The notes beneath the pieces were generated by a model. The model saw only the letters and a program-made list of their open reading frames with translations, made no database searches and was not told the origin of the DNA. The position numbers were made by a program, and so were the translations under genes. This document shows positions 1 through 6,114 of a DNA stretch of 10,284 bases, in pieces (positions within the stretch are counted from its first letter, which is position 1; each line of letters begins with the position of its first letter). Origin of the DNA: an uncultured Oscillospiraceae bacterium (GTDB taxonomy: Bacteria; Bacillota; Clostridia; Oscillospirales; Oscillospiraceae); the NCBI GenBank assembly GCA_905233785.1, contig CAJOCV010000121.1, positions 1 to 10,284 of the forward strand, given 5' to 3'.

Positions 1-25
1 TCGCCCCGCAAGTGTGCGAGCGTTC

Positions 26-51
26 CCCCGCCGCGAGTGCGCGCAGCGGGG
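26..51. other. GC-rich imperfect hairpin upstream of spoIIE
   Basis: Arms 26-35 and 42-51 pair over 10 positions with one C/A mismatch and a 6-base loop. No T-run follows on either strand, so this is not a standard intrinsic terminator. It may be the tail of whatever lies left of the window. No gene can be supported in 1-150. Confidence 0.5.
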
Positions 52-62
52 TGCATCCCCTC

Positions 63-97
63 TAACGATTTAGTCCCGGAACGGGACTGAATCGTTA
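63..97. other. 16-bp hairpin with 3-base loop upstream of spoIIE
   Basis: Arms 63-78 and 82-97 pair along their whole length, with a single G.U-type position (71/89) and a loop of GAA. Neither strand has a T-run after the stem, so it lacks the tail of a Rho-independent terminator. It could be the terminator of an upstream gene that works without a U-tract, an intergenic repeat copy, or an RNA element. It ends about 60 bp before the candidate spoIIE -35 region, so it is probably not part of the spoIIE leader. Confidence 0.7.
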
Positions 98-141
98 CCC
101 GAAAACTATTATCCCCCATTTCCCCAAGGAAACTTTCTCCC

Positions 142-188
142 TTCAACAGCGCCATATGACAGGCCTCGCGAAATTACATAATTATAAT
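142..188 (+). promoter_or_regulatory. candidate Spo0A-activated sigma-A promoter of spoIIE
   Basis: A perfect TATAAT lies at 183-188 and an ATGACA (five of six match TTGACA) at 156-161. The spacer is 21 bp instead of 17, and nothing like a -35 sits at normal spacing. The Bacillus subtilis spoIIG and spoIIE promoters, recognised by sigma A and activated by phosphorylated Spo0A, share this over-long spacing with Spo0A boxes around the -35. Here TATGACA (155-161) overlaps the -35, and TTCAACA (142-148) matches the reverse 0A box TTCGACA at six of seven positions. The box-to-box spacing of 13 bp is not the usual 10, so the box calls are tentative. An 8-bp inverted repeat (174-181 / 199-206) flanks the -10. 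Confidence 0.5.
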
Positions 189-224
189 AAACCTACATTT
201 ATGTAAACTCAGGAGGCGTTTTTT

Positions 225-2558
225 ATGGCGATGGAAGAACATGGGCAGGCGCTCAGCCTGCGGAAGGCGCCGCAGCTCGCGGCCGACCGGCGATTTTTCA
301 CCGCGGCGCATTGCGGCATTTACTTTGCGCTGGGCTTTGTAACAGCCTGCGCGCGCGTGCTGGAGAATGGCGCGCCCTTCGGCGTGGCCCTGGTGGCGGC
401 GGCGGGGCCGGGCTTAAGCGGCGTGGCGGCGCTGTTGGGGGCGACGCTGGGCTACCTCGCCTCCAGCGGGCTGGAATGGGGCATCCGCTGTGTGGCGGGG
501 GCGGTACTGGTGTACACGGCAGCCTTTGTGTTTCACGAAATGCCGATCTACAAAACGCCCTACTTCATGCCCTCGGCCGCCGGGGCGGTCATGGCGGTAA
601 CGGCGTGGCTGGGCGGCGTGAGCCTCGCGCGGGATTTTGTCGAGCTGCTCTCGGCGCTGTTTCTGGAGACGGCGCTTTCCTTCGGCGGCGCGTACTTCTT
701 TCGGGAGGCGCTGGCCGGTTCCTCCGTCGGAACGGAGGGGAGCGAGCTTCGGCACGGGGTATCGGTGATGATCCTGCTTGCGACGCTGCTGATGACCTTC
801 TCCCGGCTGATCGTTTTTCAAACCGTCTCCGTTGGGCGGGTGCTGGCGCTTCTGTTGGTGATGGCTTCAGCCATGAAGGGCGGGATGCTGACCGGCGCGG
901 CGGTGGGCACGGTACTGGGGCTTGCCATGGACATCGGAAACCCCGGCGCGCCGTTTTACACAATGGCTTACGCCCTCTCGGGACTTCTCTCGGGCGTCTT
1001 CGGGCGGCACGGTCGCTTTCTCTTTGTGCTCTCGTTTATTGTCAGCGGGACGCTCGCGGTAGTCTGCGTCTGGACGACGGAAATCTACATCAGCGCTCTG
1101 TTTGAGACCTTCTGCGCATCCGTGCTGTTCATGCTGCTGCCCGCGTCCTGGCTGGGACATCTGGGGCTGCTTTTGCAGGCCATGGAACGGGGCAGCGGCG
1201 AATCCGGCCTGCGGCGCTTTGCGGCACGGCGGGTCAAAAACCTGTCGGAGGCTTACCATGAGCTCTATGAGACCGTGCGCAAGTCCGTTGAGGAGCCGCA
1301 TAACGACGAGAACGTCGCGCGGGTGTTTGACCGGGCGGCGGACGCGGTTTGCGTCAAGTGCCGAAACAAAAACCGCTGCTGGAACGCGGACTATCTGGAC
1401 ACGCTGTCCGCCATGAACGACGCGACCCGCGCCATGGTCTCAAAGGGGAGCCTCGCCGCAGAGGATCTGCCCGGCCACTTTCGCGCAGGCTGCGAGCATC
1501 TGGGCGCCTTTGTCACGGCGGTGAACGGAGAGCTGCGCGCCATGGCCTATCGACGGCAGCTGCGTACGCGGCTCTCGGAAAACCGGAGCGTCGCCTGGGC
1601 GCAGTATGCCGACATCGCCCAGGTACTGGGGAGCGTGGCGGACGAGCTGGGCAGTATCAACGGCGCCGACCCCCTGGCGGAACGGCGGCTGCTGCGCTAT
1701 CTGCGCACGCTGGACATTGATGCGGAGACCTCCGTCTACCGGGACGGGAGCGGAAGACTGCGCGTGGTGATCGAGAGCGGGCGGCTCACGCCGCTGACAA
1801 AGGAGGAGGATTATTTGGAAAAACTTTCGGCAGTGGTCGGAGCCCGGCTTTGCCAGCCGGAGGAGCTCTCCGCCGGCGCCTCCCGACTGACGCTGCTGGA
1901 GGCGGAGCCGCTCGCCGTGTCGGTGGGAATCGCGGCGCTCAAGAAACGGGGTGAGAAGGTCAGCGGCGACAAGGGAAGCTACTTCAAAACCGACGCGGGG
2001 GTGCTCTGCGTGATCCTCTCGGACGGGATGGGCACCGGAGACGAGGCCGCGCGGGACAGCGGACGCATTGTGGCGATCCTGGAAAAATTCCTGCGCTCGG
2101 GGGTCGATCCCGCGGTGGCAATGAAGCTGCTGAATTCCGTGATGCTGCTCAGAAGCCCGGACTCCTGGGGCTACGCCACGGTAGACCTCCTGTGCATTGA
2201 CCTGTTCAGCGGAGACGCCTGCTTTTATAAATACGGCGCGGCTCCCTCCTATGTCCGGGAGGGCAAGAGCATCCGCCGCATTCGCGGCGAGAGCCTGGCC
2301 GTGGGTCTGAGCGCCGGGGACGGCGCCGGGATCGCGCCGGACGCCGTGCGCATGCGCCTAAAGCCGGGGTCGCTCGCGCTGGTGGCCTCGGACGGGGTCA
2401 TTGCGGACACGGAGGACGACTGGCTCAAAGCGCTGCTGCAGCAGGATAGCGCGGACATGAAGGCGCTGGCGCGGCTGGTTCTGCGGCAGGCGGAGGAGCG
2501 TTTCGGCGCGGCAGACGACATGACCGTTGTCACCGTGAGGGTGGAGGAGCGGGTATGA
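225..2558 (+). CDS. spoIIE: Stage II sporulation protein E, membrane-bound PP2C-type phosphatase
   Basis: SpoIIE dephosphorylates SpoIIAA-P at the polar septum, which releases sigma F in the forespore; it also takes part in asymmetric division with FtsZ. The 777 residues fit the family length (about 800). The N-terminal 330 residues are a run of hydrophobic segments, the multi-pass membrane domain. A central region follows with a cysteine cluster typical of SpoIIE (C376, C379, C385-W). The C-terminal phosphatase domain (about 570-777) carries the metal-binding motifs DGMGTG (600-605), ASDGV with D723, and ADDMTV (763-768), so the active site looks intact. The ATG at 225 has AGGAGG at 211-216, 8 bases upstream. 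The stop overlaps the start of the next gene. The candidate promoter at 156-188 suggests Spo0A control. In many spore-formers spoIIE precedes tilS-hpt-ftsH; those are not present here. Confidence 0.97.
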   Translation: MAMEEHGQALSLRKAPQLAADRRFFTAAHCGIYFALGFVTACARVLENGAPFGVALVAAAGPGLSGVAALLGATLGYLASSGLEWGIRCVAGAVLVYTAAFVFHEMPIYKTPYFMPSAAGAVMAVTAWLGGVSLARDFVELLSALFLETALSFGGAYFFREALAGSSVGTEGSELRHGVSVMILLATLLMTFSRLIVFQTVSVGRVLALLLVMASAMKGGMLTGAAVGTVLGLAMDIGNPGAPFYTMAYALSGLLSGVFGRHGRFLFVLSFIVSGTLAVVCVWTTEIYISALFETFCASVLFMLLPASWLGHLGLLLQAMERGSGESGLRRFAARRVKNLSEAYHELYETVRKSVEEPHNDENVARVFDRAADAVCVKCRNKNRCWNADYLDTLSAMNDATRAMVSKGSLAAEDLPGHFRAGCEHLGAFVTAVNGELRAMAYRRQLRTRLSENRSVAWAQYADIAQVLGSVADELGSINGADPLAERRLLRYLRTLDIDAETSVYRDGSGRLRVVIESGRLTPLTKEEDYLEKLSAVVGARLCQPEELSAGASRLTLLEAEPLAVSVGIAALKKRGEKVSGDKGSYFKTDAGVLCVILSDGMGTGDEAARDSGRIVAILEKFLRSGVDPAVAMKLLNSVMLLRSPDSWGYATVDLLCIDLFSGDACFYKYGAAPSYVREGKSIRRIRGESLAVGLSAGDGAGIAPDAVRMRLKPGSLALVASDGVIADTEDDWLKALLQQDSADMKALARLVLRQAEERFGAADDMTVVTVRVEERV

Positions 2559-2854
2559 TTGCCCGGCTGCGGCGGCGGCTGGTTCTGCGGCGCGGCAGGA
2601 AAGCGCCGGTGCGGGGCACGGTGAGCAATCTGATCGTGGTCAAAAATCCCGCGCCCTGCTTCCGGGAGGCTCTCTTCATTCTGCGGGACGACTATCTCTC
2701 CGACCCGAGCCGCGACCGGGAGTCGCTCCTGCGCGAGGCTCGCGAGGCAGCGCAAAACTTCGCCGGGGTTCCGCCGCGGAACCCAAAGCGCTGGCTTGTA
2801 GCGCTGCTCCCCCTGCTGGTGGGTCTGTTTTTTATGCTGCGGTTCTTTCTGTGA
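2555..2854 (+). CDS. small basic membrane protein translationally coupled to spoIIE
   Basis: This 99-residue protein has no function I can name. Its ATG overlaps the spoIIE stop (ATGA, 2555-2558), and GGAGGAG at 2543-2549 sits 5 bases upstream, so translation is probably coupled to spoIIE. Residues 1-16 are strongly basic (RLRRR, RRGRK). The middle (about 36-68) is a charged, probably helical stretch containing FREALFILRDDYLSD. Residues 80-99 are a single hydrophobic segment at the extreme C-terminus, which suggests a tail-anchored inner-membrane protein with its N-terminus in the cytoplasm. Co-translation with spoIIE suggests a role in early sporulation or septum-associated signalling, but that is inference from position only. 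Confidence 0.82.
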   Translation: MIARLRRRLVLRRGRKAPVRGTVSNLIVVKNPAPCFREALFILRDDYLSDPSRDRESLLREAREAAQNFAGVPPRNPKRWLVALLPLLVGLFFMLRFFL

Positions 2855-2871
2855 TGCGGCGATCCGCCGCA
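2855..2871 (+). terminator. weak hairpin after the spoIIE unit
   Basis: TGCGGC and GCCGCA pair around a 5-base loop directly after the stop of the 99-residue gene. What follows is AAAAGC rather than a T-run, so it is at best a weak or Rho-assisted terminator. The rest of the interval to 3050 holds no gene; a small GAGGCA/TGCCTC hairpin lies near 2973-2988. Confidence 0.25.
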
Positions 2872-3050
2872 AAAGCAAGCCGTCAAAGCAGCGCTTTCGG
2901 AATCCCGATCCCGAACAGAAAGCTTCCGCGTAACAATTCAACCCATTTCCATAAGGCTCTATGAAGGCTTTCCGAGGCAGATTTGCCTCAGGCGATCACG
3001 AAGCATGACAAATCTATGTGCTCATGCGTTTTCCCTGAAGCGAACAAACT

Positions 3051-3084
3051 GGGGCTGTGAAAAACGATGGTTTTTCACAGCCCC
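3051..3084 (-). terminator. convergent terminator hairpin, GGGGCTGTGAAAAAC stem
   Basis: A perfect 15-bp stem (3051-3065 / 3070-3084) with loop GATG lies between the plus-strand spoIIE unit and the minus-strand Pro/Thr-rich gene that ends at 3112. Read on the minus strand it is followed only by AGTTTG, and on the plus strand by TTTGG, so the T-tail is weak both ways. The U-rich lower stem may compensate. Its stem shares GGCTGTGAA with the spoIVB terminator at 4155-4183. Confidence 0.55.
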
Positions 3085-3111
3085 TTTGGTGCTCCGTCTG
3101 TATATCTCCGT

Positions 3112-3597
3112 TCAGCCGATGGGGAAGATTTTGCCCCAGCCTTCCGGTGTGGGGGAGGGAGACGGAGAGGGATCCCCGGTCGGCGTCGGTATGGAACTCG
3201 GCGTCGGCATCGGCGCAAAACTCGGCGTCGGCGTCGGTGTGGAACTCGGCGTCGGCATCGGCGCAAGACTCGGCGTCGGCGTCGGCGTCGGCGTGAAGCT
3301 CGGCGTCGGCAAGACGCTTGTGCTCTGTGCCTGTGTCGGTCTGGGCGTTGACAGCGCTGTGCCTGCAGCGCTCTGCTTCAAGGTCTCGGTCGGCGCGGGT
3401 GTCTCGTCTGGCTCTTCCCAGTCCACATTGTGCTCCCACTCGTCCTGCGCTTCCGCCGAGGGCTGGACTGTGACAGTTGGGGACGCAGCCTCCTCCGTCG
3501 GCTGGGGAGCCGCCGGAGAAACCACGCCGTGGAACAGCCAGGAGCATGACAGCAGCAGCGCCGCCAGCGCCAGGATAATCAATACGGTTTTCTTCAT
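3112..3597 (-). CDS. Pro/Thr/Ser-rich secreted or lipid-anchored protein with repeat tail
   Basis: No family is recognised. The protein (161 residues) starts with a signal-like segment, MKK followed by about 12 hydrophobic residues, ending LLLSC (C18). This could be a non-ideal lipobox (Leu at -2 is uncommon) or a plain signal/anchor. An acidic linker containing DEWEHNVDWEEPDE follows. The C-terminal half is low-complexity PTPTPS / APMPTPSS, ending in GWGKIFPIG. Such tails usually span or decorate the cell wall. The start is chosen at the second of two adjacent ATGs (3597), because AGGAG at 3608-3604 then lies 6 bases away; the ATG at 3600 would leave only 3. Other frames are also open across the repeat, but only this one has a ribosome binding site and a signal segment. 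It lies downstream of a possible 49-codon ORF. Confidence 0.72.
   Translation of the reverse strand: MKKTVLIILALAALLLSCSWLFHGVVSPAAPQPTEEAASPTVTVQPSAEAQDEWEHNVDWEEPDETPAPTETLKQSAAGTALSTPRPTQAQSTSVLPTPSFTPTPTPTPSLAPMPTPSSTPTPTPSFAPMPTPSSIPTPTGDPSPSPSPTPEGWGKIFPIG
3193..3288. repeat. two tandem 48-bp units within the Pro/Thr-rich gene
   Basis: Copies at 3193-3240 and 3241-3288 differ at about two positions. Each is itself two diverged 24-bp halves built from a GTCGGC hexamer, which continues on both sides (roughly 3178-3310). On the minus strand each unit encodes 16 residues of the form PTPTPS-x-APMPTPSS-x. Copy number is likely to vary between strains through slippage or recombination. Confidence 0.9.
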
Positions 3598-3746
3598 CAT
3601 GTTCTCCTTTCAGCCGATAGGCATCCGGCCGCTGTCTCCCTGCTCTGCTGAATCTGAATTGACAGAGCCGCAAAGACCTCCTTCTTCCGGAACCGGACGC
3701 TCTCAAGCCCGGGCTGCACATACTCTTTCCTTTGTATGCTGAGCAT
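3597..3746 (-). CDS. possible 49-residue small protein upstream of the Pro/Thr-rich gene
   Basis: An ATG at 3746 opens 49 codons ending in a TGA (3599-3597) that overlaps the first ATG of the next gene. That arrangement is typical of translational coupling, and the next gene's ribosome binding site lies inside this ORF. The peptide includes RKEYVQPGLESVRFRKKEV, which resembles the Y-x-x-P-x-(L/I)-E-x-V pattern seen in many short orphan proteins of gut Clostridia and Bacteroidetes. Against it, there is no Shine-Dalgarno sequence before the ATG and the ORF is short enough to arise by chance. Function unknown. Confidence 0.35.
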   Translation of the reverse strand: MLSIQRKEYVQPGLESVRFRKKEVFAALSIQIQQSRETAAGCLSAERRT

Positions 3747-4147
3747 TTTCGTAACAGGAAGGCGCGTGTAGCGGTCACACAGCCATTCTTGACCTTCAGC
3801 CCTTCGGAGTCAGACTCCCGCTTCGCGTCTTTATTCGCCGCCGCGTTCTCCGGCTATCCCGCAGTCGCTTGGACACGTCCGCCCTATCCGCCGTCTTCCT
3901 TTCTGATCGTTCCCTATTCTATTCTCTTTTCCCGATAAACTCAAGCAAAAATTTCCCGCTCAAGGTCTTTCCCTGTTTCGAGTTCCCGTTTCCGGTTGCT
4001 CCGACAATTCTATTTTATATCCGCTGCGTTCTGTAAAACAATCGCGCACGCTGCCGGAGAAATCCTCACTCTCCTCGTCGCCTGCGCGGCATAGCGCAAA
4101 TCCGATCGGAAGCATTCAACCGTTATATCGGATCATGGCAGCATACC
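3747..4147. other. about 400 bases without a supported gene
   Basis: Between the spoIVB terminator and the small ORF, no frame is convincingly coding. A 68-codon plus-strand frame (3732-3938) lacks a ribosome binding site. The minus strand is purine-rich and punctuated by TAG triplets. It is less GC-rich around 4005-4045, where a promoter may lie, so most of the stretch could be the leader of the downstream minus-strand unit. I recognise no riboswitch or T-box signature. Confidence 0.5.
4014..4041 (-). promoter_or_regulatory. tentative promoter of the Pro/Thr-rich unit
   Basis: On the minus strand, TTGTTT (4041-4036) and TATAAA (4019-4014) are separated by 16 bp in the only AT-rich patch of the interval. 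The -35 match is poor. It would produce a leader of about 260 bases before the small ORF. Confidence 0.25.
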
Positions 4148-4183
4148 AAAAAGGGGCTGTGAAGAAGAACTTTCTTCACAGCC
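4148..4183 (-). terminator. intrinsic terminator of spoIVB
   Basis: Read on the minus strand, a perfect 12-bp stem (4183-4172 / 4166-4155) is followed by CC and five Us (4152-4148), starting 27 bases after the spoIVB stop. This is a standard Rho-independent terminator. Confidence 0.87.
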
Positions 4184-4209
4184 ACCTGTTATCAGGCATC
4201 CCGCGCGGC

Positions 4210-5190
4210 TTACGCCGCGATCCCCGCGTCGTCGAGCATATCCTGGATGCTGATGCCATAGCCCCGCTTCGGGTCTGACAGAAACACATGCGTCACCGCG
4301 CCGACCAGCTTTCCGTCCTGCATAATCGGGCTCCCGCTCATTCCTTGGACGATGCCGCCCGTCTTCGCGCAGAGCTCGGGATCGGTCACACTGAGCATGA
4401 CGTGCTCCGCGTCGCTGTCTCGGTAGATACGCGAGACACGCACGGAAAACTCCTTCGTCCCGCCGCCGTCCACCGTTGCCAGAATCGTGGCGGGGCCGGT
4501 ACGAATCTGCCCGGTTTCCACAATGCGCCCTCTGTCCGGCTGCGTCATGTGGCCGAAAATGCCGTGTTCGGTATTGCGCTCAATGCTCCCCAGCACCCGT
4601 TCCAGGTCTGCGCAGCCGTTGAGCTCTCCCGGCACCCCCGCCGCCCCTGGCTTGACCGAGACGATCTGCGCCTCCGTGACGTTGCCGGCGTCCATCGGCA
4701 CCAGCGAGCCGCTCTCCGTGTCGCTGATGCTGTGACCCAGGGCGCCGTACAGTCCAGTCGCCGGGTCGCAGAAGGTCACGGTACCGATGCCGGAAATGCC
4801 GTCGCGCAGCCACATGCCGAGTAGCCACTGATCCTCGTCCGACCGCACGGGCTTCACCGTCAGCAGCAGCGGTCTGCCGCCGCGCAATACCGTGAGCTCA
4901 CCGCTCTCGCCGTCGAGTGCCGCCACCGCGCCGAGCAGATCCCCCGCGTTCTCGATCTTCCGTCCCGCCAGCTCCACGATCACGTCGCCCTGTCGCACGC
5001 CCGCCTCCTGTGCCGGAGACACCGCGCCTTCCGCAGTCTCCACCGCGCCGGTGCCCGCGACAAGCACCCCCTCGGTCTGAATCTGGATGCCCACAATCTG
5101 GCCGCCCAGCGCCAGCTCCTGCGCAAAGGCCGCGGGCGCCGCGGCCGTCAGCGCCAGAATAACCAGCGCCGTCAACATCATCTTTTTCAT
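4210..5190 (-). CDS. spoIVB: SpoIVB signalling serine peptidase (family S55)
   Basis: SpoIVB is secreted from the forespore into the intermembrane space, where it cleaves SpoIVFA and so triggers pro-sigma K processing in the mother cell. The 326-residue protein has a signal/anchor segment (1-23, ending AAFA), a PDZ domain (about 30-115, with VRQGDVIVELAGRKIENA), and the S55 peptidase domain. GALGHSI supplies H153 and GMSGSPI supplies S285. D270 lies 15 residues before the serine, the same separation as D363 and S378 in B. subtilis, so the triad looks complete. The ATG at 5190 is chosen because a GGAGGGGAG ribosome binding site lies about 7 bases upstream and a signal peptide follows; a longer in-frame start at 5262 falls inside a terminator hairpin. 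It is about 100 residues shorter than the B. subtilis protein (426), mostly between the membrane segment and the PDZ domain. No spo0A follows. Confidence 0.96.
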   Translation of the reverse strand: MKKMMLTALVILALTAAAPAAFAQELALGGQIVGIQIQTEGVLVAGTGAVETAEGAVSPAQEAGVRQGDVIVELAGRKIENAGDLLGAVAALDGESGELTVLRGGRPLLLTVKPVRSDEDQWLLGMWLRDGISGIGTVTFCDPATGLYGALGHSISDTESGSLVPMDAGNVTEAQIVSVKPGAAGVPGELNGCADLERVLGSIERNTEHGIFGHMTQPDRGRIVETGQIRTGPATILATVDGGGTKEFSVRVSRIYRDSDAEHVMLSVTDPELCAKTGGIVQGMSGSPIMQDGKLVGAVTHVFLSDPKRGYGISIQDMLDDAGIAA

Positions 5191-5253
5191 AAAAAATCTC
5201 CCCTCCGCAGATACTACTGCAAAAAACAGTATGTGCGAAGGGAAGAAAACAAA

Positions 5254-5288
5254 CCGCGGCACTTTTTAGATGGTAAAAAGCGCCGCGG
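5254..5288 (-). terminator. terminator of the folC-ruvX-mscS unit
   Basis: Arms 5254-5267 and 5275-5288 form a 14-bp stem with one non-Watson-Crick pair (a G.U on the minus-strand RNA) and a 7-base loop. On the minus strand the T-rich TTTGTTTTC follows immediately. It separates mscS from spoIVB, so spoIVB needs its own promoter within 5191-5253. It may also work on the plus strand. Confidence 0.75.
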
Positions 5289-5341
5289 CTTTCATTATTT
5301 TCAAGTAACTGATATTCAGTCTTGCGTGGCTTTGGGGGAGT

Positions 5342-5387
5342 TCAGAGGGGCACTCCCCTCTGATTTGCCGCCTCGGAAGGCGGCAAA
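5342..5387. repeat. two back-to-back perfect hairpins downstream of mscS
   Basis: The first hairpin pairs TCAGAGGGG with CCCCTCTGA around loop CACT (5342-5363). The second pairs TTTGCCGCCT with AGGCGGCAAA around loop CGGA (5364-5387). They touch with no spacer, and the second lies 4 bases from the mscS stop codon. Neither has a T-run. The arrangement looks like a mobile or REP-like intergenic repeat rather than a terminator. A small ACTGA/TCAGT dyad lies at 5308-5320. Confidence 0.75.
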
Positions 5388-5391
5388 CAAA

Positions 5392-6114
5392 TCAAATCTG
5401 TTTTTTCCGGGGGCGTGTCCAGTAGTCGGCGTTCTTGACCCAGACGCGCACCACATATTCCACGCTGCTGCCCTTGTACTCGAGCAGCCGCACCATGGGC
5501 GCGGGATCGGAAAGAACGCGCTCGTCCTCGGCGATCACGTCCAGAATGGCGCGCTTGACCTCCTCGGTACTGTTGTCATAGGACACGGCGAACACGCGAT
5601 CCACCCGGCGCAGCGGCTCACGGCTGTAATTGTTGATCGAAGAGCCGGTCACATCGCTGTTGGGGATGGAGACCGCCACATTGTCGATGGTGTTGATCTG
5701 GGTGTAGAAGAGGCCGACGGCCTTGACCGTACCCGTCTTGCCCGCGACCTCCACAAAATCGCCCACGGTGAAGGGCTTGGCAATCAGAAGCGTAATGCCG
5801 GAGAAGAGGTTGGAGAGCACGTTCTGCACCGACAGGGACAGCGCAACGCCGGCAACGCTGACCAGCGCCACGAGAGAGGTGGTGTTGATGCCGAGGGCGT
5901 TTGCCACGACAATAACCGTCACCACCCACATGAGCGTGCGCACAACGTTAAGCACCGTGCGGCTCAGGGCGCTGTCAAGCTTGCTGCGGCCAAGCAGCTT
6001 TTCGAGAAGGTTGGTGGCGATTTTGATGGCAACGACACAGACCAGCAGCGTCACCAGCGCGTTGACCAGTGCGCTGACGGAATGGATGCCGAGAGATTGA
6101 AGAACCTGGTTCAT
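5392..6114 (-). CDS. mscS: MscS-family mechanosensitive channel, abnormal C-terminus
   Basis: Small-conductance mechanosensitive channels open under membrane tension and release solutes during hypo-osmotic shock. The protein has three hydrophobic helices (about 14-36, 55-75 and 80-113). The third is the Ala/Gly-rich pore helix (VSVAGVALSLSVQNVLSN), followed by PFTVGDFVEV and the beta domain with SIPNSDV (149-155). Family members continue after VWVKNADYW with a conserved stretch of about 30 residues that completes the alpha/beta cage. Here that stretch is absent and the protein ends in TRPRKKQI (240 residues). The ATG at 6114 is preferred because AAGGAG (6129-6124) lies 9 bases upstream; the ATG at 6123 abuts it. 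It lies 33 bases after ruvX and probably shares its transcript. Whether the shortened channel works is unknown. Confidence 0.9.
   Translation of the reverse strand: MNQVLQSLGIHSVSALVNALVTLLVCVVAIKIATNLLEKLLGRSKLDSALSRTVLNVVRTLMWVVTVIVVANALGINTTSLVALVSVAGVALSLSVQNVLSNLFSGITLLIAKPFTVGDFVEVAGKTGTVKAVGLFYTQINTIDNVAVSIPNSDVTGSSINNYSREPLRRVDRVFAVSYDNSTEEVKRAILDVIAEDERVLSDPAPMVRLLEYKGSSVEYVVRVWVKNADYWTRPRKKQI

Noticed and set aside
3005..3742. A 245-codon plus-strand frame with Gly-Val-Gly repeats
   Set aside because: It is the reverse complement of the Pro/Thr-rich gene and its repeat, crosses the 3051-3084 hairpin, and has no ribosome binding site or signal peptide.
3014..3778. A 254-codon minus-strand frame with Asp-Ala repeats in the same place
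   Set aside because: It is kept open by the stop-free repeat, starts at a GTG without a ribosome binding site, and the alternative frame has a proper start and a signal segment.
3732..3938. A 68-codon plus-strand frame
   Set aside because: It has no ribosome binding site, promoter or recognisable protein features.
5227..5233. A sigma G-like -10 (CATACTG, minus strand) before spoIVB
   Set aside because: No matching -35 was found at the required spacing, so I do not call a promoter although spoIVB is sigma G-dependent in B. subtilis.
5191..5262. Longer N-terminus for SpoIVB starting at 5262
   Set aside because: That start lies inside the 5254-5288 terminator hairpin, while the ATG at 5190 has a strong ribosome binding site and begins a normal signal segment.
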